The position numbers and the translations under genes were made by a program. DNA of 64,000 bases from Flavobacteriales bacterium UBA7612 (GTDB taxonomy: Bacteria; Bacteroidota; Bacteroidia; Flavobacteriales; Weeksellaceae). The notes under the pieces are model-generated. The model searched no databases. It worked only from the letters and a program-made list of their open reading frames with translations, and had not been told where the DNA came from. Positions 26,579 to 35,221 of this stretch are shown in pieces. Numbering within the stretch: the stretch's first letter is position 1; every line of letters starts with the position of its first letter. The stretch is from the NCBI GenBank assembly GCA_002484335.1, contig DLJQ01000005.1, positions 20,906-84,905 of the forward strand, written 5' to 3'.

Positions 26579-27514
26579 ATGGAACAAACAGCATTTCTTT
26601 TTTCAACTAGAGGATCACTAGATTTAGCATCAAAAATTTCAGATTATTACGGTCAAGAATTAGGTAAATCAAAAATTGTAGAATTCAGTGACGGTGAATT
26701 TGTACCTGCTTTTGAGCAACCAATTAGAGGAGCAAGAGTTTTCTTAATTGGCTCTACAATGCAACCAACAGATAACTTAATGGAATTACTTTTAATGTGT
26801 GATGCAGCAAAACGAGCATCAGCAAAAAGTATAACTGTCGTTATTCCTTATTTTGGTTTTGCTAGACAAGATCGTAAAGATGCACCTCGTGTACCAATTG
26901 GAGCAAAATTAGTAGCAAAAATGTTAATGACTGCAGGGGCAACTCGTGTAATGACAATGGATTTACATGCAGATCAAATTCAAGGTTTTTTCGAAGTGCC
27001 TGTTGATCATTTATTTGCTTCAACAATTTTTGTTGATTATATAAATGGTTTAGGTTTAGATAATATTTGTATTGCATCACCAGATATGGGAGGAGCTAAA
27101 AGAGCAAATACTTATGCTAAACATTTAAATGCAGATATTGTTATTTGTCATAAAGAACGTAAGATAGCAAACCAAGTAGATAGCATGATGCTAATTGGTG
27201 AAGTAGAAGGAAAAAATGTAATTTTAGTTGATGATATGATTGATACAGCAGGAACTTTAGCTAAAGCTGCAGAATTGATTATGGAAAAAGGAGCAAAATC
27301 TGTAAGAGCTATTGCTACTCACGGAGTCTTATCTGGACCTGCATATGAGCGATTAGAGAATTCTAAATTAACGGAAATTGCTATAACTGATAGTATTCCA
27401 TTAAAAAATAATTCCACAACTAAAATAAAAGTGTTATCTTGCGCTCCGCTTTTTGCTGATGTTATGCATTTAGTACATAGTAATAAATCTATTAGTCAAC
27501 GTTTTGTTATCTAG
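26579..27514 (+). CDS. prs: Ribose-phosphate pyrophosphokinase
   Basis: This 311-residue enzyme makes PRPP from ribose-5-phosphate and ATP for nucleotide, His and Trp synthesis. FSDGEF, IPYFGFARQDRK, MDLHADQIQGFF and the PRPP-binding loop VILVDDMIDTAGT (about residues 219-231) are all present. Length is typical. It is followed 44 bases later by the ribosomal protein L25 gene, a pairing that recurs in Bacteroidota and beyond, with a shared terminator after rplY. Confidence 0.96.
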   Translation: MEQTAFLFSTRGSLDLASKISDYYGQELGKSKIVEFSDGEFVPAFEQPIRGARVFLIGSTMQPTDNLMELLLMCDAAKRASAKSITVVIPYFGFARQDRKDAPRVPIGAKLVAKMLMTAGATRVMTMDLHADQIQGFFEVPVDHLFASTIFVDYINGLGLDNICIASPDMGGAKRANTYAKHLNADIVICHKERKIANQVDSMMLIGEVEGKNVILVDDMIDTAGTLAKAAELIMEKGAKSVRAIATHGVLSGPAYERLENSKLTEIAITDSIPLKNNSTTKIKVLSCAPLFADVMHLVHSNKSISQRFVI

Positions 27515-27558
27515 TTATTTATCACTAAAAAGTTAAAAATATTTTTATTTAATATATT

Positions 27559-28143
27559 ATGAAGTCAATTACAATTCAAGGTCAAAAAAGAGAAGACTTA
27601 GGTAAAGTGGCAACACGTAACCTACGTAATGCTGAGCAAGTACCTTGTGTGGTTTATGGTTCTAGTGAGCCTATCCACTTTTCAGCTGATGAAAAAGCTT
27701 TTAAAGGATTAGTTTATACTCCAGAAGCTCATACAGTTTCTATCGAGTTAAATGATGGAACTAAAATCCAAGCGATTTTACAAGATATCCAATTTCACCC
27801 AGTAACTGATAAAATCTTACACGTAGATTTCTATCAATTACAAGATGATAAATTAGTAACAATGGAAGTTCCTGTTCGTTTAGTTGGTCGTGCTCGTGGT
27901 TTAGTTGCCGGAGGGGTTTTACGTTTCAACATGCGTAAATTAAAAGTTCGTGCTATTCCAGCTAATTTACCAGATGAAATCGAAATCGATATTACACCAA
28001 TGAGAATTGGACACAAAATGTATGTTGAATCATTGAAAAATGATAATTATACTTTTGCTCATCCAGATAATGCAGTTGTAGTTGCTATACGTACTTCTCG
28101 TAATGCAGTTAAAGATGCTGATCAAGATGATGATGAAGATTAA
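27559..28143 (+). CDS. rplY: 50S ribosomal protein L25 (general stress protein Ctc type)
   Basis: This 194-residue protein binds 5S rRNA in the large subunit. It is the long two-domain (Ctc/TL5) form: an N-terminal L25 domain with LRNAEQVPCVVYG and HFSADEKAF, and a C-terminal beta domain with VPVRLVGRARGLVAGGVL and PANLPDEIEIDI. It ends with an acidic tail, DADQDDDED. It forms an operon with prs and ends in a clear terminator at 28168-28196. Confidence 0.95.
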   Translation: MKSITIQGQKREDLGKVATRNLRNAEQVPCVVYGSSEPIHFSADEKAFKGLVYTPEAHTVSIELNDGTKIQAILQDIQFHPVTDKILHVDFYQLQDDKLVTMEVPVRLVGRARGLVAGGVLRFNMRKLKVRAIPANLPDEIEIDITPMRIGHKMYVESLKNDNYTFAHPDNAVVVAIRTSRNAVKDADQDDDED

Positions 28144-28167
28144 TAAATAATCTTTTATATAAATTAA

Positions 28168-28196
28168 AAAAGTCACTCAAATTTTGAGTGACTTTT
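28168..28196 (+). terminator. Terminator of prs-rplY
   Basis: AAAAGTCACTCAAA pairs exactly with TTTGAGTGACTTTT across a one-base gap, and T-rich sequence follows. It lies 24 bases after the rplY stop. Confidence 0.9.
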
Positions 28197-28220
28197 ATTT
28201 TAAAATTTAACAAAGATAAT

Positions 28221-28252
28221 TTTGTCCGATTTAAATTTTATTTCTACATTTG
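28221..28252 (+). promoter_or_regulatory. Promoter of the Rrf2 gene
   Basis: TTTG at 28221-28224 and TACATTTG at 28245-28252 are separated by 20 bases. This matches the Bacteroidota consensus (TTG, 17-23 bases, TAnnTTTG). The predicted transcript starts about 8 bases later, some 25 bases before ATG 28286. An AAGATA half-site at 28213-28218 lies just upstream of the -33 element. Confidence 0.7.
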
Positions 28253-28285
28253 TCATATAATTATTAAAAATTATAAAATAAATTG

Positions 28286-28720
28286 ATGTTTTCAAAAGCG
28301 TGTGAATATGGTATAAAAGCTTCTGTTTTTATTGCAAAAGAATCTGTTTCAGGTAATCGTGTAAATTTAAAACAAATTGCTAATTCTATTAATTCACCAG
28401 AAGCATTTACAGCGAAAATATTACAACAATTAGTGAAAGCTAAAGTTATAACATCTGTTAAAGGTAAATTTGGTGGTTTCGAAATGGATCGAAATCATTT
28501 GCAAGACATAAAATTGGTTACAATTATTAAAGCAATAGATGGAGATGGTTTATATCATAGTTGTATTTTAGGACTCGTTGAGTGTGATGCAAATAAACCT
28601 TGTGCTTTGCATAGTAGAGTTTTTTCTATTCGTAAAGATTTAAGAGAAATGTTGGAAAAAACATCTATGTTTAATTTAATCGATGACATAGATAAAGGAT
28701 TAGCATTTTTGAAGCATTAA
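28286..28720 (+). CDS. Rrf2-family iron-sulfur transcription regulator
   Basis: This 144-residue winged-helix regulator has the Rrf2 start FSKACEYGIKA, helix-turn-helix residues around INSPEAFTAKILQQLVKAKVI and the wing KGKFGGF. Three cysteines, C93-x6-C100-x5-C106, match the Fe-S cluster ligands of IscR and NsrR. It probably senses nitric oxide, oxygen or iron-sulfur status. I chose ATG 28286, as an in-frame TTG lies one codon upstream. A good promoter precedes it. The hemerythrin-like gene follows after 60 bases, which supports an NO/O2-response role. Confidence 0.85.
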   Translation: MFSKACEYGIKASVFIAKESVSGNRVNLKQIANSINSPEAFTAKILQQLVKAKVITSVKGKFGGFEMDRNHLQDIKLVTIIKAIDGDGLYHSCILGLVECDANKPCALHSRVFSIRKDLREMLEKTSMFNLIDDIDKGLAFLKH

Positions 28721-28739
28721 ATATTTTTTATTAATAATT

Positions 28740-28755
28740 AAGATAAAAATATCTT
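28740..28755. promoter_or_regulatory. Inverted repeat, candidate Rrf2 operator
   Basis: AAGATA and TATCTT form a 6-bp inverted repeat with a 4-base spacer, 25 bases before the hemerythrin-like start codon. The same AAGATA half-site occurs at 28213-28218 next to the Rrf2 promoter. Autoregulation and control of the neighbour are inference from this shared motif. Confidence 0.4.
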
Positions 28756-28780
28756 ATTATCCGAATTAAAAATTTGAATT

Positions 28781-29278
28781 ATGAAATTTACTATTGAATT
28801 ACCACAAACAAATACTTCTCAACTGAATTATTCTGTTGCAACAAATTTAAATGAAGCATGTCAAAGACATCATAAAACATTATTCTTTTGTTGGAATATT
28901 AGAACTGGAATCGATAGAGGAGTTGATATTCAAAGAATGGTAGATTATGTAAAATGGTATGGTGAGAATATTTTATTTAAAAAAATGGAAATAGAAGAAA
29001 AGTATCTTTTTACTTTACTTGATGAAGACCATTACTTAATAAAGAGAGCTTTAAAAGAACATAGAAGAATAAAAAGATTATTTAAAATAGATCACAAAAA
29101 TCCAATGAAAAGTTTAATCTACATAGAAGAGGAATTGGATTTGCATATTAGATTCGAAGAAAAACAAATGTTTCCAGAGTTTAAGAAAAATGCGACACAA
29201 AAAAAACTAAAAATAATAAACAACCAATTTAATACATTACTAACCAATAGTGATTGGCATGATCAATTTTGGTCATAG
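28781..29278 (+). CDS. Hemerythrin-like (HHE) di-iron protein
   Basis: This 165-residue helical protein has a hemerythrin-type ligand series: H30/H31, acidic residues near 70-73, H84, H94, and H122 with E126 in the motif LHIRFEEKQMFPEF. It lacks the N-terminal domain of YtfE/ScdA (RIC), which repairs nitrosylated iron centres. It may bind O2 or NO, or store iron. Its place right after an Fe-S Rrf2 regulator, on the same strand, supports a role in nitrosative or oxidative stress. Two terminator-like hairpins follow. Confidence 0.75.
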   Translation: MKFTIELPQTNTSQLNYSVATNLNEACQRHHKTLFFCWNIRTGIDRGVDIQRMVDYVKWYGENILFKKMEIEEKYLFTLLDEDHYLIKRALKEHRRIKRLFKIDHKNPMKSLIYIEEELDLHIRFEEKQMFPEFKKNATQKKLKIINNQFNTLLTNSDWHDQFWS

Positions 29279-29333
29279 CAGTTAAAAATACTTATCTTAC
29301 TATAATTTATTTAGATGATTTTGATTTTTTTGT

Positions 29334-29364
29334 AAACTCAAACTTGTGCAACTTGAGTTTTTAT
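29334..29364 (+). terminator. First terminator after the hemerythrin-like gene
   Basis: AAACTCAA (29334-29341) pairs with TTGAGTTT (29353-29360) across an 11-base loop, then TTATT. It is a modest stem. Confidence 0.6.
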
Positions 29365-29366
29365 TA

Positions 29367-29406
29367 AAAATAAAAGGTTTGCTATAGCAAACCTTTTATT
29401 TTTTTA
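29367..29406. terminator. Strong bidirectional terminator
   Basis: A near-perfect palindrome, AAAATAAAAGGTTTGC and its complement around TATA, has A- and T-runs on both sides. It separates the hemerythrin-like gene from the converging glutaminyl cyclase gene. Confidence 0.88.
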
Positions 29407-29407
29407 A

Positions 29408-30463
29408 TTATTTCTTAATTTTTATTTCAAATATTTTGTCCCAAAGTTTTCCAGTAACTAACATATTACCATTTTCTTTGAATGCAATTCCATTAAATTC
29501 TTGTGCTTGAGGATTCCCTTGTTTACCTTTTAAATCTCCCATATCAAATTTAGCAATTACAGCTCCTGTTTTAGGATCTATAACAACAATATTTCCATTG
29601 TCAACATTTCCATTTTTAATGTAAATATTAGAGTAGATTAAACCATCATGATATTCGATTTCATTTAAATAACTGTATGGTCTTTCACTATCAAAAGCTT
29701 GAATAGTTCTTAAATATTTAAAATCTTTATCGTAATAATGAATTCGTTGAGAACCTTCTGTAATTGCGAATTCATTACCAATAGTAACTATTCCCCAACC
29801 TTCAATAATCTGGCTAGGCATATCAAATTTTTTAACTTGATTAAAATTTAAATCATATTTGTATATAAAACGATCTTGCCATGTTAATTGATAAATGAAT
29901 CCATCCATTTCTGTAATACCTTCTCCAAAAACATCATCTTTTATTTGATATAATTTGGTAGGCGTTGAAGCACCAAGTTTATATTCTATAAGTCTCGTTT
30001 TTCCATCTCTTAATCCTGTACCTTCGAAAATATTCCCATTTTTGTAATAAAAACCTTGGGTGAAATAATCAGGATTATGAGGATATGTTTCTACAACTTC
30101 ATAATTCCAAGTAGCTGCTGGTTTATCAGCATAAACTACAAAGGTAAAGTCACGAGAATTTGTTTCTTCATCTCCTTTAAAAAATTTCAGATTAACAGTA
30201 TGATTTCCTAAACCAATAGTTTTTCCATCAATTTTAAAATTAGAAGAAACTTCTTGTTCATCAACAGAAACTACAACTTTAGTAATACCATCTAAATTAG
30301 AAATAGGAATATCAATATTATCACCTACTTTATATTTTTTTTGTTCTATACTAGAAACAGTTTCAGTGATAGCTGCATTGTTTTTTCCAGATGTATCTTT
30401 ACAAGAAAAAAAAAGTGAACTAAGTGTTAAGCAACAAGATGCCGTGATTAGATATTTTTTCAT
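29408..30463 (-). CDS. Glutaminyl-peptide cyclotransferase, lipoprotein
   Basis: This 351-residue protein has a signal peptide and lipobox LFFSC (Cys at about residue 21), so it is probably anchored in the outer membrane. Residues 40-110 form a small beta domain. The rest matches the plant-type glutamine cyclotransferase beta-propeller family: YPHNPDYFTQGFYY, YEGTGLRDG-like FEGTGLRDGKTRL, QLTWQDRFIYKYD, GWGIVTIGNEFAITEGS and LNEIEYHDGLIYSNIY. It should cyclise N-terminal Gln to pyroglutamate. It lies 89 bases after ruvC on the same strand with no terminator between. Confidence 0.88.
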   Translation of the reverse strand: MKKYLITASCCLTLSSLFFSCKDTSGKNNAAITETVSSIEQKKYKVGDNIDIPISNLDGITKVVVSVDEQEVSSNFKIDGKTIGLGNHTVNLKFFKGDEETNSRDFTFVVYADKPAATWNYEVVETYPHNPDYFTQGFYYKNGNIFEGTGLRDGKTRLIEYKLGASTPTKLYQIKDDVFGEGITEMDGFIYQLTWQDRFIYKYDLNFNQVKKFDMPSQIIEGWGIVTIGNEFAITEGSQRIHYYDKDFKYLRTIQAFDSERPYSYLNEIEYHDGLIYSNIYIKNGNVDNGNIVVIDPKTGAVIAKFDMGDLKGKQGNPQAQEFNGIAFKENGNMLVTGKLWDKIFEIKIKK

Positions 30464-30552
30464 TTGATATTTTTATTTTTTTGATTTCTATTCAACAAAG
30501 AAACCTCTATACAAATATATTTAAATTCGATTCCAATGAAAATAAATTCAAA

Positions 30553-31101
30553 TTATTTTGTTCTTTTTGGGTTATTTTTCACAAATGCATCCCAACTAGA
30601 ATAGGAGCTACTTGTTCCAGTTGTTTTTCCAGAATTTAGATAATGACATACAGCAACTGCTAAACCATCTGTAGCATCTAATCGTTTAGGAATCTCTTTT
30701 AATCCCAATAAATGTTGTAACATTCCTGCAACTTGCTCTTTAGATGCATTTCCATTACCAGTAATAGCCATTTTTATTTTTTTAGGAGCATATTCAACAA
30801 CAGGAATATCTCTGTGTAGGCAAGCAGCAATACAAACACCCTGAGCTCTACCTAACTTTAGCATAGATTGTACGTTAACACCAAAGAATTGTGATTCGAT
30901 TGCTAGTTCATCAGGATTATACTGATCGATGATAGCTAATGTTTTTTCGAATATTTTTTTTAGTTTAGTTTGTTGATTTGGTAGTTTATGTAACAGTAAT
31001 TCATCCAAAGTAATCAAACGAATTTTGTTATTTTTTACTTCAATTAAACCATATCCCATAACTAATGTCCCAGGATCTATACCTAAAATAATTTTTTCCA
31101 T
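30553..31101 (-). CDS. ruvC: Holliday junction resolvase RuvC
   Basis: This 182-residue endodeoxyribonuclease cuts Holliday junctions in recombination repair. The four acidic catalytic residues are visible: Asp in ILGIDPGT (residue 7), Glu in LAIESQFF (about 66), and two Asp in DATDGLAVAVCH (about 139-142). MLKLGRAQGVCIAA and EYAPKKIKMAITGNGNASKEQV complete the family pattern. ruvA and ruvB are not in the window. A strong terminator lies between it and ppc upstream. Confidence 0.95.
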   Translation of the reverse strand: MEKIILGIDPGTLVMGYGLIEVKNNKIRLITLDELLLHKLPNQQTKLKKIFEKTLAIIDQYNPDELAIESQFFGVNVQSMLKLGRAQGVCIAACLHRDIPVVEYAPKKIKMAITGNGNASKEQVAGMLQHLLGLKEIPKRLDATDGLAVAVCHYLNSGKTTGTSSSYSSWDAFVKNNPKRTK

Positions 31102-31147
31102 TAATGCGAAGGTATTAAGATATTCTTAGATGAAGATTTACTTTATA

Positions 31148-31179
31148 AAAAAATCCTCATTAATTAATGAGGATTTTTT
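31148..31179 (-). terminator. Terminator of ppc
   Basis: A perfect 32-base palindrome (AAAAAATCCTCATTAA and its complement) lies 22 bases beyond the ppc stop. T-runs flank it on both strands. Confidence 0.9.
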
Positions 31180-31201
31180 GTGTTATATTTTCTTAAATAG
31201 A

Positions 31202-33751
31202 TTAAGCAGAGTTTCTACTCGCATTTATATTTCCAAACAAAGATCTCATGACCATTTGTTCATATTCTTCTTTATGTTCACTTTCATTATGAATTTTATT
31301 TAAAGCAAATTGTTGAATAACTAATAGTGGTAATACAATTTTTTCTCGCATTTCTACAGAAGCTTTATTGAGTGGCTCATCTTGCATCAATGTAGAATAT
31401 CCAGATATTTCTAAAGATAATTCTTTTGATAGCTTAAATTCATCATGTAAGATATTCCAAAATTCTCCATATTCAGGATCATTTTTCATGTAATAAGTCA
31501 ATGGAAAATATGTTTTCTGCATTGACATCATACTGTTTTGAATTAACGTTCTAAAAAAGCTAGAATTCTCGAATAAATCTTTAATTTCATCTATTCTTCC
31601 TTGTTTTTTGAATTCATTAATTGCAGTTCCAACACCAAAATATCCAGGAATATTTTGTTTTAGTTGACTCCAAGAACCTACAAAAGGAATAGCACGTAGA
31701 TCATCAAACTCCAATTGTTTATCTCCGCCACGTTTACTAGGTCTACTTCCTATGTTGGTTTTACCATAATATTTTACAGTACTCATATTTTCTAAGTAGG
31801 GCATGAATGAAGAATGATTTTTTAAATCTTCATATTTCTTATAGCTAATTTTAGCTAATTCATCAATAAGAGTACGTTGTTCAGTAGAAATCTGACTTGC
31901 ATTTGTAGCAAAAACATCAGAAATTATTCCAGCAGTAAATAATTGTTCAAAATTATATTTTGCTTGTGGTAATGTACCATAATTAGATGTTATTGTTTGT
32001 CCTTGGATTGTAATTTGATTTTCATGATTTGCAATTGTTTTTCCTTGCGAAGCATAAAATTCATGTGTTTTTCCTCCTCCTCTTGCTGGAGGTCCTCCAC
32101 GACCATCAAAAAAGATTACATCGATCTGATTTTTTTCGGATATAGCTGTTAAGATCTCTTTTGTACGGTATATTTCCCAGTTAGCTTTTATATATCCTCC
32201 ATCTTTTGTTCCATCAGAAAAACCTAACATAATAGATTGTTTCTTTTTACGACGATTCAAATGATTTGCATAAATAGGAAGATTATAAAGCTTGTTCATT
32301 GTAGTTTCAGCTCCATCTAAACCTCTTATTGTTTCAAACAAAGGAACAATATCAAAGTTGATTTCATCTTCTTTATAGCCACAAAATTTAAATAATCCAT
32401 ATACATTTAAAATATCGAAAATGGTTTCTGAATTAGAAATGATATAACGATTTATACCTTGTTCTCCATTTCGTTGTTGAATTGTTTTTAATTGATAAAC
32501 ATTCTTAATTGTATCAACAACAATGTCTTCTTCAAAATCATTAGGATTAATTTTGAAGTTAGGATTTGTTAATAATTCTATTTTATCGACTTCAGATAAT
32601 TCTAAGAAATTTTTACCTGTATATTTTTCAACAATTTGGTTAATTACTTTTTGATGAATTCTAGAATCTTGACGAATATCTAATGAAGCAAAGTGTAGCC
32701 CAAAAATATCAACTCGAGTTATAAAGTCATCTAAAATATCTAAAAATGTTCCATCATGCTTTCTTATTAAAGTTTCACGAATTTCATATAATCGACTTTT
32801 TAAATCATCCAAAGAAAGATTTCCTTCTTCACTAAACATGTTTTGATAAATGATATCACTCAATTCTTTTAGAGGTTCAGTAATATGTTTAAATGTTAAG
32901 CGTCGACGCACATTTTTTAAATGATGATAGTAATTTTTAAGAATACTTGTTCGTAATAAATTAGCTACTTTCCATGTTATTTCTGCTGTAACAAAAGGGT
33001 TTCCATCTCTATCTCCACCAGGCCAAAAACCTAGTTGAATAACAGTTGATTTTAGGGGAGAATTTTCAGTAAAAAATAATTGATTAATTTCATTATTTAA
33101 TTTACCAATTGCTTGGTAATAAACATTTCTAAGATAATAAACAATTGATACAGCCTCATCGTATGGTGTTGGTTTTTCTTGATTAATGAAAGGTGTTTTT
33201 CCTAATTGTTGTAATAAAAGATCAATATTACTTACAGAATCATTTTGAATGTAATCTCTTAAATCTTGAATGATTTGCTGAACATTTGTTGGATAAAACT
33301 GAGTTGGATGTGCTGTAAAAACGACACGAGTTACAAAATTGTTCATTTTTTCTCGAACTTCATCAACCTTGTTTTGAGCTAAAGCAATATGGTAAATACT
33401 TTCTATACTTCCTTTCTCGTTATCTGGGTGTAAAGAAGAGAAAGCAGCATCTTCGATACTATCAAATAATACAACCTGACGTTCTATGTATTGAATGATA
33501 CGATACATCAAATCTATTTTTTCTTCTTCAGTCTCTAGATCAGTATATTTTTCAAAAAAATCACTTATAATTTCATTTGGAGATTTTCCTTCAGGTAGAC
33601 CTTTTTTACTTTCTTCATATAAGAAAGGAATAAGTGAACCAATTTTTTGCATCTCATCATAAGGCAAGCTCATAAAAAGACTGTTGTAAATCTGAAACTT
33701 ATTTTCCACGATTTGATGGAATTTAAGCTGAGATGAATTTGTACTTCTCAT
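31202..33751 (-). CDS. ppc: Phosphoenolpyruvate carboxylase
   Basis: This 849-residue enzyme fixes bicarbonate onto PEP to give oxaloacetate and refill the TCA cycle. VVFTAHPTQ holds the catalytic His (about residue 146). GFWPGGDRDGNPFVT, LHFASLDIRQDS, MLGFSDGTKDGGYIKANWE and FFDGRGGPPARGGG (about 550) are the signature segments. It ends in GNINASRNSA, a slightly altered form of the usual C-terminal RNTG. Length is a little below the E. coli enzyme (883). It has its own terminator. Confidence 0.95.
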   Translation of the reverse strand: MRSTNSSQLKFHQIVENKFQIYNSLFMSLPYDEMQKIGSLIPFLYEESKKGLPEGKSPNEIISDFFEKYTDLETEEEKIDLMYRIIQYIERQVVLFDSIEDAAFSSLHPDNEKGSIESIYHIALAQNKVDEVREKMNNFVTRVVFTAHPTQFYPTNVQQIIQDLRDYIQNDSVSNIDLLLQQLGKTPFINQEKPTPYDEAVSIVYYLRNVYYQAIGKLNNEINQLFFTENSPLKSTVIQLGFWPGGDRDGNPFVTAEITWKVANLLRTSILKNYYHHLKNVRRRLTFKHITEPLKELSDIIYQNMFSEEGNLSLDDLKSRLYEIRETLIRKHDGTFLDILDDFITRVDIFGLHFASLDIRQDSRIHQKVINQIVEKYTGKNFLELSEVDKIELLTNPNFKINPNDFEEDIVVDTIKNVYQLKTIQQRNGEQGINRYIISNSETIFDILNVYGLFKFCGYKEDEINFDIVPLFETIRGLDGAETTMNKLYNLPIYANHLNRRKKKQSIMLGFSDGTKDGGYIKANWEIYRTKEILTAISEKNQIDVIFFDGRGGPPARGGGKTHEFYASQGKTIANHENQITIQGQTITSNYGTLPQAKYNFEQLFTAGIISDVFATNASQISTEQRTLIDELAKISYKKYEDLKNHSSFMPYLENMSTVKYYGKTNIGSRPSKRGGDKQLEFDDLRAIPFVGSWSQLKQNIPGYFGVGTAINEFKKQGRIDEIKDLFENSSFFRTLIQNSMMSMQKTYFPLTYYMKNDPEYGEFWNILHDEFKLSKELSLEISGYSTLMQDEPLNKASVEMREKIVLPLLVIQQFALNKIHNESEHKEEYEQMVMRSLFGNINASRNSA

Positions 33752-33923
33752 TAGTAGGTATTTTTCTGTGTTTTAGTAAAATTAAATAAAAAATAATAAA
33801 AAATACCTTCAAATTAATAATAAGATAAAGTTAAAAGAATTTGATTTTATATTATAATTATTAATCGGTTTTATCGATTGATAGTATCTAAAAAAAGAGT
33901 TTTACAGATTTTAATCTTTGTAA

Positions 33924-33931
33924 TAGATTTG
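33924..33931 (+). promoter_or_regulatory. Possible -7 element for the MFS gene (TAGATTTG)
   Basis: TAGATTTG matches TAnnTTTG and lies 18 bases before ATG 33950. No TTG at the proper distance is seen. Its position favours the ATG start over an upstream in-frame TTG at 33878. Confidence 0.35.
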
Positions 33932-33949
33932 TATAAAATTTTTAAAAAA

Positions 33950-35188
33950 ATGGAATCATTTATCGCATTAAAATCAAGAAATTTTAAACTTTTTTTTATT
34001 GGTCAGTCAGTTTCTTTATTGGGAACTTGGATTCAGAAAACAGCGATAGCTTGGCTTGTTTACAAGTTAACAGGTTCTCCCTTTATATTAGGATTAATAG
34101 TTTTTGTAGGCTTAATACCTACATTATTACTTTCACCTTATGTAGGAAGTTTTATTGAACGTTGTCATAAATATAAGGTAATGAAAAATACACAATGGTT
34201 AGCAGCATTACAAGCATTATTATTGGCTATTCTTATTTATTTAAAATATTATAACATTACAGCGATTGTTCTTCTTAGTTTAATGCAAGGAGTTATTAAT
34301 GCTTTTGATGTTACTTGTAGACAAGCAATGATGATTGATTTAGTTGATGATAAAGAAGCTTTACCTAATGCAATAGCCTTAAATTCAGCAATGACTAATT
34401 TAGCTAGGGTAATAGGTCCTGCTTTAGCAGGGGTTTTACTATCAGCTTTTGGAGAAGATTTTTGTTTTATTAGTAACTTTTTAAGTTTCATTCCTGTTTT
34501 ATATTGTTTATATCTTATGAAATTGCCAGCTTTTATAAAAAATGAAGAGGAGATAAATGTTTTAAATAAATTAAAGGAAGGTTTTATTTATGTAAAATCA
34601 GAAAAAAGAATTTTATCACAACTTTTATTACTTTCTTTTTTTAGTTTAATGCTTATACCTTTTACAACATTATTACCAGTTTTGGCAAAAGAGGTTTTTA
34701 ATGGAAATTCTCAGACGTTTACAATTTTTGAAAGTGCTGTAGGTATAGGAGCTCTTATAAGCGCTATTTATATGACGAGTCTTAAAAAAATGGAAAAATT
34801 ATATAATTCTATTATTTTATCAAGTATTATTATGGGAATTGGTTTAGGTATAATTGCTTTTAGTCATACTATTTGGCTAGCATCAATAGGACTTGTGTTA
34901 AGCGGTTTAGGAATGATTTGTCAGTCAGCTTCAATAAATACATATATTCAATTACATACGGTACCAGAAATGAGATCAAGAGTAATTAGTTATTATATTA
35001 TGGCTTTTTTAGGAATGACTCCAATAGGAAGCTTGATTATAGGATTAATAGCTGAATTTTTAAATACAAGAACTGTATTGCTGTTAGAGGGATTTTTAGG
35101 TATATTCTCTTTATCGTTATTTGTTTGGTATAATTATAAAATAGAAAAAGAATTAGATACTGAATTAAAAATTATTAACGAAGAATAA
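33950..35188 (+). CDS. MFS transporter (EntS-like, MFS_3 family)
   Basis: This 412-residue protein has 12 hydrophobic spans. LKSRNFKLFFIGQSVSLLGTWIQKTAIAWLVYKLTGSPF at its start, PYVGSFIERCHKYKVM in the loop between spans 2 and 3, and ALPNAIALNSAMTNLARVIGPALAG in the middle are typical of the EntS/MFS_3 exporters. The substrate is unknown, and enterobactin is not implied. Start ATG 33950 is chosen because the alternative TTG would add 24 residues with no family counterpart. It ends at a bidirectional terminator shared with the converging GH3 gene. Confidence 0.82.
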   Translation: MESFIALKSRNFKLFFIGQSVSLLGTWIQKTAIAWLVYKLTGSPFILGLIVFVGLIPTLLLSPYVGSFIERCHKYKVMKNTQWLAALQALLLAILIYLKYYNITAIVLLSLMQGVINAFDVTCRQAMMIDLVDDKEALPNAIALNSAMTNLARVIGPALAGVLLSAFGEDFCFISNFLSFIPVLYCLYLMKLPAFIKNEEEINVLNKLKEGFIYVKSEKRILSQLLLLSFFSLMLIPFTTLLPVLAKEVFNGNSQTFTIFESAVGIGALISAIYMTSLKKMEKLYNSIILSSIIMGIGLGIIAFSHTIWLASIGLVLSGLGMICQSASINTYIQLHTVPEMRSRVISYYIMAFLGMTPIGSLIIGLIAEFLNTRTVLLLEGFLGIFSLSLFVWYNYKIEKELDTELKIINEE

Positions 35189-35189
35189 T

Positions 35190-35221
35190 AAAATAAGCTG
35201 TTTTTAAAAACAGCTTATTTT
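35190..35221. terminator. Bidirectional terminator that contains the GH3 stop codon
   Basis: AAATAAGCTGTTTTT (35191-35205) and its exact complement (35206-35220) form a 15-bp stem. The stop codon of the GH3 gene (35215-35217, minus strand) lies inside the stem. Confidence 0.88.

Noticed and set aside
30512..30519. Minus-strand TATATTTG upstream of the glutaminyl cyclase gene as a promoter
   Set aside because: The nearest TTG is only 14 bases upstream and the gene may be cotranscribed with ruvC. In DNA this A+T-rich the match alone is weak.
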